Origin: Burkholderia sp. L27(2015)
GTDB taxonomy: Bacteria > Pseudomonadota > Gammaproteobacteria > Burkholderiales > Burkholderiaceae
DNA length: 64,000 nt
Direction: 5' to 3'
NCBI RefSeq assembly: GCF_009765705.1
Contig: NZ_LMUX01000016.1
Location: 680,837-744,836 of the forward strand
Shown here: one piece after another, positions 1-8,970 of the stretch
Position numbering within the stretch: the stretch's first letter is position 1
Layout: each line of letters opens with the position of its first letter
Notes under the pieces: generated by a model
Seen by the model: only the letters and a program-made list of their open reading frames with translations
Databases searched by the model: none
Told to the model about the DNA's origin: nothing
Program-made: the position numbers and the translations under genes

Positions 1-1
1 C

Positions 2-400
2 TGGGACATGGGCGAGGACGACCGCGAATTCAAATGGAACAATTACATCAGCCGTTATCATTCGCGTCATACCGATCTGATGGACGTGCTCGCGGCGTTT
101 CAGCCGCGTGCCAGCGCACCGCTCGATGCACTGGCTAAACTCTGTGGCTTTCCCGGCAAACTCGGCATGGACGGCAGCAAGGTTTGGGAAGCGTTCCAGG
201 CTGGCCGGCTCGACGAGATTCGTGCCTATTGCGAGACCGATGTCGTCAACACCTACCTGATGTATTGCAAATACCAGCTGATGCGCGGCGGATTCACGGC
301 CGACGACTATGCGGACGAAGTCGCTTTCGTCAAGACCGCGCTCGCTGCCGAGACCGGCGCACATTGGGCGCAATACCTGGCTGCCTTTGCCGACGCTTGA
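2..400 (+). CDS. 3'-5' exonuclease, PolB-exonuclease-like (C-terminal part)
   Basis: The reading frame is open from the window edge, so the N-terminal half, which would hold the first DxE exonuclease motif, is outside. The visible 132 residues show a late DEDDy-exonuclease pattern: a helix ending in DLMDVLA, the stretch PLDALAKLCGFPGKLGMDG, then YCETDVVNTYLMY, whose Asp fits the last metal ligand. This matches the family of predicted 3'-5' exonucleases related to the exonuclease domain of DNA polymerase B. In vivo substrate is not known to me. The next gene, rlmD, lies 135 bases downstream on the same strand. Confidence 0.75.
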   Translation, partial: WDMGEDDREFKWNNYISRYHSRHTDLMDVLAAFQPRASAPLDALAKLCGFPGKLGMDGSKVWEAFQAGRLDEIRAYCETDVVNTYLMYCKYQLMRGGFTADDYADEVAFVKTALAAETGAHWAQYLAAFADA

Positions 401-535
401 TCACGGCTGATGTTGGCTTGCCTCGGATTTCGCCTGACTTCTCCAGGTTTCGTTCGACTTTTCCCGACTTCGCCTGATTTTGCCTGACTCCTGCGCTCGG
501 CCGCCCGTGCCACCGGCTCAGCTTGGACTACAATC

Positions 536-1942
536 ATGCCTTGTTTATTTTCTACAAAGCATGGAGCGGCGTTGTCTTTAATCTCACCTTCGTCCCGGCG
601 GGCCCCCGAGCTCGAAATCGAATCGCTCGATATGGACGCGCGCGGCGTAGGTCGTCAACGCGACGACGAGGGCGTCGCGGGCAAGGTCGTGTTCGTCGAG
701 GGCGCATTGCCTGGCGAGCGCGTGACCTATTCCAGCTACGTCAAGAAAGCGCGCTACGAACAAGCTCAACTCGTCGAGATACTGCGCGAGAGCACCTCGC
801 GCGTGAAGCCGGGCTGCATTTATTTCGGCACCTGCGGCGGCTGCTCGATGCAGCATATGGAGATGCGTGCCCAATTGTCGGTCAAGCAGCGTGTGCTCGA
901 AGACAATTTGTGGCATCTGAGCAAGTTGCGCGCTGAAGTGATCTTCCGACCGATCCACGGGCCGACCTGGGGCTATCGATATCGCGCGCGCCTGACGGTG
1001 CGCCACGTGTCGAAGAAGGGTGGGGTGCTGATCGGCTTTCATGAGCGCAAGAGCAAATACATCGCCGATATGACCTCGTGCGAGGTGCTGTCGCCCGATG
1101 TGTCTGCGCTGTTGGTGCCACTACGCGCGCTGATCGACAGCCTGTCGATCTTCAACCAGATACCGCAGATTGAAGTGGCGGTGGGCAGCGAGACTACGGC
1201 ACTCGTGCTGCGAGTGCTGCAGCCGCTGAGCGCCGCCGACGAAACGCTGGTGCGTGAGTTTGCGCACGCGCATCCAGTGCAGTTCTGGTTACAGTCCAAA
1301 GGCCCGGAATCGGTCGAATTGTTCTATCCCAAGACGCCGCAGCTGGCCTATACCTTGCCGGAATTCAATATCCGCATGCCGTTCAGGCCAACCGATTTCA
1401 CCCAGGTCAATCATCAGATTAATCGTGTCCTGGTGAGTCGGGCGCTGCGCTTGCTCGCACCCCAGCGCACTGAGCGCGTGCTCGACCTGTTCTGCGGCTT
1501 GGGTAATTTCACGCTGCCTTTGGCGCGACTGTCGCGTGAAGTGATGGGGATCGAAGGCAGTGAAATCCTGGTCCAGCGTGCTCGCGAGAACGCCCGGGCA
1601 AACGGCCTGGAGTCGAGCACTTCATTTGCGGCACGCAATCTGTTCGAACTGACGGGCGATGATTTCCGCGCACTGGGGCCGTTCGACAAACTGCTGATCG
1701 ATCCGCCGCGCGAAGGGGCATTCGCGGTTTCCAAGGCGTTGGCCGCGATCGCGGAATCGGGGCATGGCCCACTGCCACAAAAGATCGTCTACGTTTCCTG
1801 CAATCCGGCCACGCTGGCTCGCGATGCCGAGCTGTTGGTGCATCAAGCGGGCTATCGGTTGAGCGGCGCGGGCGTGGTCAATATGTTCCCGCACACTTCG
1901 CACGTGGAGTCGATTGCGTTGTTCGAACGCGAGGCGACTTAG
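536..1942 (+). CDS. rlmD: 23S rRNA (uracil-1939-C5)-methyltransferase RlmD
   Basis: This enzyme methylates U1939 of 23S rRNA using SAM and carries a [4Fe-4S] cluster. The 468-residue protein opens with a TRAM-like segment (about 24-85). Cluster cysteines are seen as C94, C100 and C103 (C-x5-C-x2-C), with C182 as the likely fourth ligand. The SAM-binding motif [16 protein letters not shown] and the catalytic loop [12 protein letters not shown], containing the nucleophilic Cys, are intact. Length and motif order match Burkholderia RlmD. The ATG at 536 gives a slightly long N-terminus, and a start a little further in is possible. It faces the phasin gene tail to tail, with a hairpin between them. 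Confidence 0.95.
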   Translation: MPCLFSTKHGAALSLISPSSRRAPELEIESLDMDARGVGRQRDDEGVAGKVVFVEGALPGERVTYSSYVKKARYEQAQLVEILRESTSRVKPGCIYFGTCGGCSMQHMEMRAQLSVKQRVLEDNLWHLSKLRAEVIFRPIHGPTWGYRYRARLTVRHVSKKGGVLIGFHERKSKYIADMTSCEVLSPDVSALLVPLRALIDSLSIFNQIPQIEVAVGSETTALVLRVLQPLSAADETLVREFAHAHPVQFWLQSKGPESVELFYPKTPQLAYTLPEFNIRMPFRPTDFTQVNHQINRVLVSRALRLLAPQRTERVLDLFCGLGNFTLPLARLSREVMGIEGSEILVQRARENARANGLESSTSFAARNLFELTGDDFRALGPFDKLLIDPPREGAFAVSKALAAIAESGHGPLPQKIVYVSCNPATLARDAELLVHQAGYRLSGAGVVNMFPHTSHVESIALFEREAT

Positions 1943-1971
1943 CATCGCGGCCACGATCGCGGCTTCCAATG

Positions 1972-2006
1972 AAAAAATGCCGTCCAGTGCATAACTGGAC
2001 GGCATT
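1972..2006 (-). terminator. Intrinsic terminator for the phasin transcript
   Basis: A perfect 12-bp inverted repeat (1976-1987 and 1995-2006) encloses a 7-base loop. On the minus strand the stem is followed by a T-run, read as A's at 1972-1977 on the plus strand. There is no T-run on the plus-strand side, so it should stop phasin transcription rather than rlmD. Confidence 0.85.
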
Positions 2007-2064
2007 GCCCTCGCGAAAGGGGGTCGTGCTAGTGACCGCCCGAGACTACGGGCGTGGCAGGCAA

Positions 2065-2625
2065 TTACTTCTTCGGGGTCGCTGCGCGAGCCGAGGCAGC
2101 AGCTGCCTTGGATGCTGCGCTGGTGGCAGCTGCCATGTTGGTTTCAGCCAGTTCAACAGCTTGCTTGGTAGCCTTGTGCACGGTTTCGTACGTGGTGTTG
2201 GCGGCGCTGATGGCCGACTTCATCACGGCGACGGCGGTTTCCGAACCTGCCGGTGCGTTCTTGGCTACGTTGTCGACCAGCGACTGAATCTTACGGTTTT
2301 GCTCTTCGAGCTGGGCTTCTGCAACCTTGGTGAATTCAGCCTGCGTTGCCGAAGCAATTTCATACAGGTGACGGCCATACGACAGAACTTTTTCCGCGAC
2401 GGGCTGCGACAAGCCGGCTTGCAATTGCAGCAGTTCTTGCGCATCTTTTACGGAAAACGCTTTCTGTGCGTTGTCGTGCGATTCAGCCAGCGTCGATTTA
2501 ACGACTTGCAGGTTCAACTCAACCAGCTTTTCGATACCTTCGAATGCCTTGCTGGTCAGACCAAACAGGGTTTCGAGGTTGGCTTTTTGGGCGGCGGCGA
2601 TTTGCTCGGGGGTCAACAGACTCAT
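2065..2625 (-). CDS. phaP: Phasin (PHA granule-associated protein)
   Basis: Phasins coat polyhydroxyalkanoate granules and control their size and number. The 186-residue protein begins [20 protein letters not shown], the usual betaproteobacterial phasin opening. It continues as an almost entirely helical, Ala/Gln/Glu-rich amphipathic sequence and ends in a low-complexity Ala/Ser/Lys tail. There is no signal peptide, as expected for a cytoplasmic granule protein. It is a single gene with its own terminator and a long upstream region carrying a possible PhaR-type site. A PHB-depolymerase-like esterase is also in this window (about 25.1-26.4 kb), but nearly 23 kb away. Confidence 0.93.
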   Translation of the reverse strand: MSLLTPEQIAAAQKANLETLFGLTSKAFEGIEKLVELNLQVVKSTLAESHDNAQKAFSVKDAQELLQLQAGLSQPVAEKVLSYGRHLYEIASATQAEFTKVAEAQLEEQNRKIQSLVDNVAKNAPAGSETAVAVMKSAISAANTTYETVHKATKQAVELAETNMAAATSAASKAAAASARAATPKK

Positions 2626-3031
2626 TCGATGCTCCTGAATTTCGACCCGCTCGAGTCCTTAATCGGACAGCACACGTTGTGCGTGCTTGGCGGAGTCGTG
2701 GGTTTAACTACATCAACATCGTGGGTTGCCGATTTGGCCTCTCACGTAATACCTGGCGACGCGATCTGAAATACCGCTCGGTCGCTTTATGCTGCACTGC
2801 AACATGATTCCATTTTATGCCATACGTGCTGTATGTCAAGTACTATGTTGAAGAAAATTTACAGGGCGACATCCCGGAAAATCAACAGCTTAGCTCGCGC
2901 GCATGACGCTCACATGACTTATTTATGTCGCGTCACGGCCTTGCTGGCGGGGCGCGGCCGTTGATTTGGGTCCGCAAGTTCGTCCAGGAAGTGGACGCAT
3001 TCTAAGCTTGCTTTAGGCGATTGTAATGTAA
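2626..3031. other. Intergenic region between divergent phasin and deacetylase genes
   Basis: About 400 bases with no convincing reading frame. It must hold the promoters of two divergent genes. The stretch 2800-2870 is more A+T-rich than its surroundings and lies near a TGCACTGCA palindrome. No clear -35/-10 pair could be fixed by eye. Confidence 0.6.
2792..2802. promoter_or_regulatory. Candidate PhaR-type operator upstream of the phasin gene
   Basis: The bases CTGCACTGCAA resemble the CTGC-N3-GCAG pattern I recall for PhaR, the PHA-responsive repressor of phasin genes, with one mismatch in the last base. It includes the palindrome TGCACTGCA. It lies about 167 bases before the phasin start codon. 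The assignment is inference from motif and position only. Confidence 0.3.
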
Positions 3032-3979
3032 ATGAAAGTATTTTACAGCGATGAATTTGTTTTGCCACTACCGCCAGGGCACCGATTCCCGATGCAGAAA
3101 TATCGGATGTTGCGTGAGCGGGTGGAGGCCGAATTGGCCCACATCGAGTTGCGTGAGGCGCCGATTGCGGGCGACCGGGATCTTGAGCGGGCCCACAGCC
3201 GGCACTACATCGAGCAAGTCGCGCAAGGCAACCTGGACGCGACGCAGCAGCGGCTGATCGGATTTCCATGGTCGCCGGAGATGGTCGAGCGCTCGCGGCG
3301 TTCGGCGGGCGCAACGGTGGCGGCTTGCCGGGCCGCACTCGACGAGGGGCTCGCGGTCAATCTCGCCGGCGGCACGCACCACGCGCACACTGCGCATGGC
3401 GAGGGCTTTTGCGTGTTCAACGATGCGGCGGTGGCGGCGCGTGTGCTGCAGCACGACGCGCGGGCATTGGCGGCAGGGGCCACGGATTTCCCGGTTGCGA
3501 TAGTCGATCTCGATGTCCACCAAGGCAACGGCACCGCCTCGATTTTTTGCGACGATCCGACCGTATTTACGCTGTCACTGCACGGCGAACGTAACTACCC
3601 GTTTCACAAGGCGCGCAGCGACCTCGATATCGCGCTGCCCGACGGCTGCGAGGACGATGCGTATCTGCAGGCGCTGGGCGGCGCGCTCGAGCAGGTATTT
3701 GCCTGGGGCACGCCGCGCTTGATCATTTACCTCGCAGGCGCGGACCCTCACCACGGCGATCGACTTGGGAGGTTGGGTTTGAGCCAGGCCGGTCTCGAGC
3801 AACGCGACGCCTGTGTCTTCGACGCGGCCTCTGCGCGGCACATCCCGGTCGCCGTGACGATGGCGGGTGGCTACGGGCGCGATATCGACGAGACCGTCGA
3901 CATCCACTTGCGCACTGTTCAATTGGCCGCGGCGTATCAACGAAAATTCGTGGCACATGCACGGCGGGCCATCGCCTAA
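3032..3979 (+). CDS. Histone deacetylase superfamily protein
   Basis: A zinc-dependent deacetylase of the arginase/HDAC fold. Bacterial members act on acetylated polyamines, acetoin-related or other small amides, or protein lysines; the substrate here is unknown. The 315-residue protein shows the catalytic His pair in GGTHHA (H116, H117), the zinc-binding DLDVHQGNGT (D161, H163) and the third zinc ligand in LAGADPHHGDRLG (D238). MAGGYG near the C-terminus fits the glycine-rich loop with the conserved Tyr. No signal peptide is seen. It is monocistronic, divergent from the phasin gene. Confidence 0.88.
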   Translation: MKVFYSDEFVLPLPPGHRFPMQKYRMLRERVEAELAHIELREAPIAGDRDLERAHSRHYIEQVAQGNLDATQQRLIGFPWSPEMVERSRRSAGATVAACRAALDEGLAVNLAGGTHHAHTAHGEGFCVFNDAAVAARVLQHDARALAAGATDFPVAIVDLDVHQGNGTASIFCDDPTVFTLSLHGERNYPFHKARSDLDIALPDGCEDDAYLQALGGALEQVFAWGTPRLIIYLAGADPHHGDRLGRLGLSQAGLEQRDACVFDAASARHIPVAVTMAGGYGRDIDETVDIHLRTVQLAAAYQRKFVAHARRAIA

Positions 3980-4260
3980 CTTCCACCTCGATTCCCGATT
4001 CAGCGGCCAATTAATCTGTCGATTCGGCCATCGTTGAGCCATAGCGACACTCGAATCTGGACGCTGGAATACTATAAATTAGGCCCGGATTAAAGCCGGT
4101 TGACAGGCCTGGCATCTACCGGCACAGTTCAGCGTTTGCCGAGTTTTTTGGCTGCCGTCGGCGATCGAAGCAAATGCTGTGAAGCTGCCCGCAAGCGGGC
4201 TTGAATTTGAATTTGGGTACACACTCATCCGCCGCTGTTCCGAACTGCGCCGCTCCAGAA

Positions 4261-4710
4261 ATGCCACGTCCTTTAGCCGAATCCCGCGAGGCCTACCCCC
4301 ATTTTCTGGCGATCCAGACCCGTTGGTCCGATAACGACGTTTACGGACATGTGAACAACACGGTCTATTACAGCTACTTCGATACGGTCGTTAATCGCTA
4401 CCTGATCGAACAGGGCGTGTTGGATCCGACGGGCGGCGAAGTGGTCGGGCTGGTGGTCGCCACCCATTGTGATTTTTTCAGCGAGATCGCGTTTCCGGAT
4501 CAGCTTAGCGCGGGTCTACGGATCGCCCATCTCGGCAATAGCAGCGTGCGTTACGAAATCGGGCTGTTTCGTGACGCAGAGAGCCGCGCTTCGGCGCAAG
4601 GACATCTCGTTCACGTCTATGTACAACGGCTGTCGCGACGCCCGACGCCTCTGCCGACGCCGTTACGCGACGCATTGGTGCCGCTGCTGAGCGCCCCGGA
4701 TACCGATTAG
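4261..4710 (+). CDS. Acyl-CoA thioesterase, 4-HBT hotdog family
   Basis: A hotdog-fold thioesterase of 149 residues. The signature TRWSDNDVYGHVNNTVYYSYFD, near the N-terminus, holds the active-site Asp and HVNN motif of 4-hydroxybenzoyl-CoA-thioesterase-like proteins. The ATG at 4261 was chosen because the next upstream start in frame, a TTG at 4201, adds only an unconserved 20-residue leader. The natural acyl-CoA substrate cannot be read from sequence. It stands alone between the deacetylase and the cell-wall endopeptidase. Confidence 0.85.
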   Translation: MPRPLAESREAYPHFLAIQTRWSDNDVYGHVNNTVYYSYFDTVVNRYLIEQGVLDPTGGEVVGLVVATHCDFFSEIAFPDQLSAGLRIAHLGNSSVRYEIGLFRDAESRASAQGHLVHVYVQRLSRRPTPLPTPLRDALVPLLSAPDTD

Positions 4711-4882
4711 AGACGAAGACTGCGGAGCTGGGCTTGAGCCGTCGGCCAGCACCGTGTCAGCGCCTCAGATCGTGGTTTAAATAACAAACGTAAGTACTTA
4801 ATATTGCTTATTTTTATGTGATTCAATACACTTGCTTCCATTCATGCGTTGGATGGTAGCGGTCAACTTCTTCGAATTTCAA

Positions 4883-6061
4883 ATGAAAAACAATCCATTT
4901 TTGTCGCTACAGAGCCTGGCGCTACGCTTCGCCAGGCCAGCAATGGCGAGCTTGATGGCGGCCGGGCTGGCCGTTCCGCTGACCTTGATGACCGCGCCCG
5001 TAGCGGCTGCGGCAACTGTCAAACATCCTGCTGCAACCCCGGATATCCCAGCGGCGGGCAAAAAAGCCAAGAAAGCGCATCTGCTCAAGACGACGGGTGG
5101 ACCCCAACCCGCTACGTTCATCCGCACGGGCGGCCCTAAACCGGCCGTCATCCCCCCGCACCTGCGCAAACGCGTGACATTCACCATGGAGCCGGGCGAG
5201 CGACGCGCGCATGTCAGCCGAATTGCGTTTTCGCCCTCTCACAGCCAAGCGTTTCGGATGCGCGAACCCGAAGGCAGCGTGAGCGTGCTCGCTTTGCGCT
5301 CGAACGCCGCCTTGGTGGTCGATCAGAATACGCATGAAGCGCTGTACGAGAAAAATTCCACCGAGGTGATGCCGATCGCATCGATCAGCAAATTGATGAC
5401 GGCGATGGTTGTCCTCGACTCCAAAGCCGCCATGGACGAAGTGGTCGAAGTGACCGACGCCGATCGCGACTACGAGAAAAACACCGGTTCGCGCTTGTCT
5501 GTGGGCTCGCGGTTGTCGCGTGAAGACATGCTGCATATCGCGCTGATGTCGTCTGAAAATCGTGCCGCCGCGGCGCTATCGCGTTACTTCCCGGGCGGCC
5601 GTCCGGGTTTTGTGGCTGCGATGAACAAAAAAGCGCTCGAACTCGGCATGACCAACACGCATTTTCTCGACCCCACCGGTTTGAGTCCCAATACGTCGAG
5701 CGCTAGCGACCTGGTGAAAATGGTGAGCGCGGCGTATCAGTATCCGCAGATCCGCGAATTCTCGACCGACGTTGCCTATGACGTTCATCCCGGCACGCGC
5801 ACCTTGCACTATGGCAGCACCAATGCACTGGTTCGTAACCCCGGTTGGCAAATCGGCCTGCAAAAGACCGGCTTTACCAATGAGGCGGGTGAGTGCATGG
5901 TGATGCAGACAACAGTACGCGATCGGCCGGTCATCATGGTGCTGCTCGATTCAGTGGGCAAGTATTCGCGAGTGGGTGATGCCGAGCGCGTACATACCTG
6001 GCTGGGTCTGGGTGGCGTGCAGCGCGTGACCAGTGCCGAGGGCATGCACGCGGGCACCTGA
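4883..6061 (+). CDS. pbpG: D-alanyl-D-alanine endopeptidase, PBP7/8 type
   Basis: A penicillin-binding peptidase of family S11 that cleaves D-Ala-meso-DAP cross-links in peptidoglycan, in the periplasm. From the ATG at 4883 the protein has 392 residues. It has a signal peptide with a hydrophobic core (about residues 22-43), a Lys/Pro-rich linker, then the catalytic triad motifs in order: S-I-S-K (S167, K170), S-E-N (about 224-226) and K-T-G (about 328-330). Upstream in-frame starts exist (TTG 4832, ATG 4844) but put a long polar segment before the signal. A strong hairpin terminator follows the stop. Confidence 0.9.
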   Translation: MKNNPFLSLQSLALRFARPAMASLMAAGLAVPLTLMTAPVAAAATVKHPAATPDIPAAGKKAKKAHLLKTTGGPQPATFIRTGGPKPAVIPPHLRKRVTFTMEPGERRAHVSRIAFSPSHSQAFRMREPEGSVSVLALRSNAALVVDQNTHEALYEKNSTEVMPIASISKLMTAMVVLDSKAAMDEVVEVTDADRDYEKNTGSRLSVGSRLSREDMLHIALMSSENRAAAALSRYFPGGRPGFVAAMNKKALELGMTNTHFLDPTGLSPNTSSASDLVKMVSAAYQYPQIREFSTDVAYDVHPGTRTLHYGSTNALVRNPGWQIGLQKTGFTNEAGECMVMQTTVRDRPVIMVLLDSVGKYSRVGDAERVHTWLGLGGVQRVTSAEGMHAGT

Positions 6062-6107
6062 TACGCAGCGTGCCACATACGATGGCCGGATGATTCCGGT
6101 ACCGCAT

Positions 6108-6137
6108 AAAAAATGCTCCTTCGGGAGCATTTTTTTT
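6108..6137. terminator. Bidirectional intrinsic terminator
   Basis: AAAAAATGCTCC, loop TTCG, GGAGCATTTTTTT. The 7-bp GC-containing core is extended by A/T pairing, closed by a stable tetraloop, and has a T-run on both strands. It separates the convergent endopeptidase gene and iclR-type regulator gene. Confidence 0.92.
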
Positions 6138-6206
6138 AAAGTTTTTTTCTAAGGTCTTTCCTTTGATCTTGCCTGATGCCTGGCTTGTATCTGGCTTGGC
6201 GTCTGA

Positions 6207-7028
6207 TCAGGTAGCCGCTGCCGCGGTAGCCATCGCGTACCCCAAAGCCCGCGAAATCTGCAACGACGTTTCGCTCAGATGATGCAACCATGAATCCTGC
6301 AGACGATCCGCCGGCGCCGACAACGACAGCCCTGCAACCAGCTTGGCGGTATCGTCATAGATGCCTGCCGCGATACAACGCACGCCCAACTCGAGTTCTT
6401 CGTTGTCACGCGCGCACATCTGCTCGCGCACATGAACCAGTTCGCGTTCGAGCTTGGTCAGATCGGTGATGCTGTTTTGCGTATGCCCAGCCAAACCGGT
6501 GCGCGTTGCGTAAGCCCGGACCCGGGTCGCTTCGTCGGCGGCCAGGAACAGCTTCCCCACTGAAGTCAGATGCAAAGGCGCGCGACCACCGATCGCACGC
6601 ACGACCTGCATGCCGGAGCGTTCACTGTAAGCGCGTTCGATATAAACGATTTCGTCGCCCTGGCGTACCGACAAATTCACGGTTTGCCCGGTGAGGCGGT
6701 GCAGATCGCGCATGGGACCCAACGCCGCATCGCGTACCGACAGGCGCGCTTTGACCAGATTGCCCAATTCCAGCAGGCGCATGCCCAAGCGATACGTGCC
6801 GGGATCCGAGCGATCCACCAGGCGGCACGTCACCATGTCATTCAGGATGCGGTGAGCCGTCGAGGGATGGAGTTCGGTGCCGCGTGCCAACTCTTTCAGG
6901 CTGACCGGGTCGCTATGGGCAGCCAGACTGTCGAGCAGTCGCATCATGCGCTCGATCACCTGGATCGAGGTCTTGGCCTCGGGGACGACGTTGCTGATCG
7001 GGTCCAGGCTCGCGGGGTCAAGGTTCAT
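6207..7028 (-). CDS. IclR family transcriptional regulator
   Basis: A 273-residue repressor/activator with an N-terminal winged helix-turn-helix (about 25-80: VSLKELARGTELHPSTAHRI) followed by the IclR effector-binding domain. The latter includes the typical HLTSVGKLFLA and LGVRCIAAGIYD segments. The ligand is unknown. It lies just downstream of, and is oriented like, the ABC permease and binding-protein genes, from which it is separated by about 175 bases containing an AT-rich promoter-like region. It may control these genes or itself; the sequence does not decide this. Confidence 0.9.
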   Translation of the reverse strand: MNLDPASLDPISNVVPEAKTSIQVIERMMRLLDSLAAHSDPVSLKELARGTELHPSTAHRILNDMVTCRLVDRSDPGTYRLGMRLLELGNLVKARLSVRDAALGPMRDLHRLTGQTVNLSVRQGDEIVYIERAYSERSGMQVVRAIGGRAPLHLTSVGKLFLAADEATRVRAYATRTGLAGHTQNSITDLTKLERELVHVREQMCARDNEELELGVRCIAAGIYDDTAKLVAGLSLSAPADRLQDSWLHHLSETSLQISRALGYAMATAAAAT

Positions 7029-7086
7029 GGGTCAGTCTCCTGGTACGTAGACATAGATGAACAGGATCGTAATTTTATATCATATA

Positions 7087-7097
7087 GTGAAATTCAC
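7087..7097. promoter_or_regulatory. Candidate operator palindrome upstream of the IclR gene
   Basis: GTGAA-A-TTCAC is a perfect 5-1-5 palindrome about 60 bases before the IclR start codon. It sits within an A+T-rich stretch (7070-7096) that probably contains the promoter. Its size and position suit an autoregulatory site; the link to this regulator is inference. Confidence 0.35.
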
Positions 7098-7204
7098 GTC
7101 GTGCTCGCTCGAAAAAAAGAGTGACCGAACGCGCGTTGCGAGTGTGGCGACGAGGTGGCTACGTGACGGGTATGCGGTGGCGATGCAGCCGAACTAGAGG
7201 CCGT

Positions 7205-7864
7205 TCAGTGCTGCCCTGGGAGTGCCAGGTGCCGCTCCAACCAGCGTTGAAATAATTCGAGCGCGGTGCATAGCACCCAGTAGACGGCCGCGACGCCGAG
7301 GTACAGGGGTAGTGGCTGGAAGGTCGCCGCGATCACCTCCTGGGCGCTTCTGAGCAGTTCCGTGACCGTAATCACCGAGACCAGCGAGGTGTCCTTCACC
7401 AGGCTGATCAGGCTGTTGCCCAAGCTCGGAATCGCCAGGCGCAACGCCTGTGGCGCGACCACGTAGCGTAGTGTATCGAGGCGGCTCAGGCCCAAGCTGT
7501 AGGCGGCCAGCCATTGCCCACGGTTGATCCCCAGGATGGCGCCGCGCATGCTTTCGGATAGATACGCGGCGACATTGGCAGACAAGGCCAGCACACCCGC
7601 CGTAGTTGGCCCCAGCGAGAGTCCGAGGCTAGGCAGGCCGTAGTAGATCACGAAGATCTGCACCAGCAACGGCGTGCCGCGCATGATGCTGACGTAGGAT
7701 CGGGCGATGCGCTGCAGGGCGGGATAGGTACTGACGCCCATCAGCGTGACCAGCATGGCGGCGGCGAGTCCGAAGAGCATCGACAATACCGCGAACTTGA
7801 TCGTCAGCAGCGCGCCGGCCAGCAAGACTGGCACGGACTGGAGCAACAGATCGAAGATGGACAT
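7205..7864 (-). CDS. Amino-acid ABC transporter permease (polar/cystine-type)
   Basis: An inner-membrane permease of the His/Glu/Gln/Arg/opine family, 219 residues. It has about five hydrophobic segments, the N-terminal LLAGALLTIKFAVLS segment and the cytoplasmic EAA-type loop in AYSLGLSRLDTLRYVVAPQALR that docks the ATPase. Length and motifs fit TcyL/HisM-like proteins. It follows the binding-protein gene on the same strand, with a 308-base gap holding a tandem repeat. No ATPase gene is adjacent, so the ATPase must be encoded elsewhere. The cystine assignment is a guess from overall resemblance. Confidence 0.88.
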   Translation of the reverse strand: MSIFDLLLQSVPVLLAGALLTIKFAVLSMLFGLAAAMLVTLMGVSTYPALQRIARSYVSIMRGTPLLVQIFVIYYGLPSLGLSLGPTTAGVLALSANVAAYLSESMRGAILGINRGQWLAAYSLGLSRLDTLRYVVAPQALRLAIPSLGNSLISLVKDTSLVSVITVTELLRSAQEVIAATFQPLPLYLGVAAVYWVLCTALELFQRWLERHLALPGQH

Positions 7865-8172
7865 GGTGGCGGGTTATCCAGGCTAAACGGGTGAAAATAA
7901 CAACGTGTGGAAAGCGATTTGACGCGGGTTGGCCGCCAAAATTAGCCGCGAAATCAGCCACCAGCGCGGCAAGAAGTTCAAAGAAAACGGGGCGGACTTG
8001 AGCCACCCCGTTCAGGTTTCCCGGCTCAAACTTCAGCGCTTGATGACGCTTGGCCCGTCGACGCTTGGCCCGTCGACGCTTGGCCCGTCGACGTTTGACT
8101 CACCGACGTTTGACTCGCCGGCGCGTGCTCCGCCGGCATCTGAGCGTCGATGCTCAAGCAACACCCGGGATT
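7865..8172. other. Intercistronic region with tandem repeats, binding protein to permease
   Basis: About 300 bases between two genes that should be co-transcribed. No credible reading frame is seen. Its main feature is the 15-base tandem repeat at 8045-8134. Such gaps often hold structures that set the higher level of binding protein over permease; that role is inferred. Confidence 0.5.
8045..8134. repeat. 15-bp tandem repeat, five units plus one decayed
   Basis: Three identical units GACGCTTGGCCCGTC (8045-8089) are followed by two variants, GACGTTTGACTCACC and GACGTTTGACTCGCC (8090-8119), and a decayed unit (8120-8134). Each perfect unit can fold into a small GACG/CGTC hairpin, and unit junctions form GTCGAC. 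Confidence 0.9.
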
Positions 8173-8970
8173 TTATTGCGTGATTGGCTTGCTGACGTCG
8201 ATACCGAACCATTTTTGCGAAATTTTGGTCAGCGTGCCGTCCTTTTCCAAGGAGGCGATGGCGTCGTTCATAGCTTGGGCGAATTTCGGATTGCCTTTGT
8301 TGAACGGAATACCCATTTCCACATGATCGCCCACGGTTGCGCCCGTGCGCAGCGGCAACGGCGACGTCTTGAGCAAGTACGCGAGCATCAGGCGGTCGTT
8401 CAGCGCGGCGTCGATGCGTCCAGCGGCGAGGTCGCTCAAATATTCAGGCGCACCCGGATAGGTCACCACTTGCACGCCGGCAACCGCCTTGGCCATGTCG
8501 TTGTAATTGCTGCCCAGGCTCACGCCGAGTTTGTGGCCCTTGAGGTCATCCAACGATTTGAAATTGCGATCATCGTTTTTGCGCTGGATCAGTTGCGGCA
8601 TCGAATAGGTGTAGGGCGGCGAGAAATCGAACGCCTGCTGGCGCTGCGGCGTGATCCCAACCTGATTGACGATGACGTCGTACTTGCCGGCCTTCAGCCC
8701 TGCAATGATGCCGCTCCATTCGGTCGCGACGAACACCGGTTTCACGCCCAGTTTGGCGGCGACGGCCTTGGCAACATCCACGTCGTAGCCCACCAGGTCG
8801 CCCTTGGCATCTTTCGAGTCGAACGGCGGATAGGTGCCTTCGAGCGCCACCTGCAAGGTGCCGCGATGCTTCACCGTATCGAGCAGATCCTCGGCGTGAG
8901 CCGCGGCGCTCGCGAGCGAGAAACCGATCAGGGCGGTGGCGAGCAGTTTGTGCAGTAGGGTAGTTTTCAT
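8173..8970 (-). CDS. Amino-acid ABC transporter substrate-binding protein
   Basis: A periplasmic solute-binding protein of family 3, 265 residues. A signal peptide ends near SLASAAAHA, and the mature protein starts EDLLDTVKHRGTLQVAL. The family signature VGYDVDVAKAVAAKLGV and the ligand-site segments YPPFD and DVIVNQVGITPQR are present. Overall it resembles cystine/polar amino-acid binders of the TcyJ/FliY type; the ligand is not certain. It is the first gene of a two-gene unit with the permease downstream. Upstream, 8971-9226 contains the promoter region and two copies of GCATCATCCCA (9138-9148 and 9162-9172). Confidence 0.9.
   Translation of the reverse strand: MKTTLLHKLLATALIGFSLASAAAHAEDLLDTVKHRGTLQVALEGTYPPFDSKDAKGDLVGYDVDVAKAVAAKLGVKPVFVATEWSGIIAGLKAGKYDVIVNQVGITPQRQQAFDFSPPYTYSMPQLIQRKNDDRNFKSLDDLKGHKLGVSLGSNYNDMAKAVAGVQVVTYPGAPEYLSDLAAGRIDAALNDRLMLAYLLKTSPLPLRTGATVGDHVEMGIPFNKGNPKFAQAMNDAIASLEKDGTLTKISQKWFGIDVSKPITQ

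Noticed and set aside
8045-8134. CRISPR array
   Set aside because: Units are contiguous 15-mers with no spacers, and no cas genes are present.
8050-8958. A plus-strand frame that begins in the 15-base repeats (repeated Arg-Arg-Leu-Ala-Arg) and runs opposite the binding-protein gene
   Set aside because: The repeat simply translates into a periodic Arg-rich peptide; the rest is antisense to a clear solute-binding protein gene.
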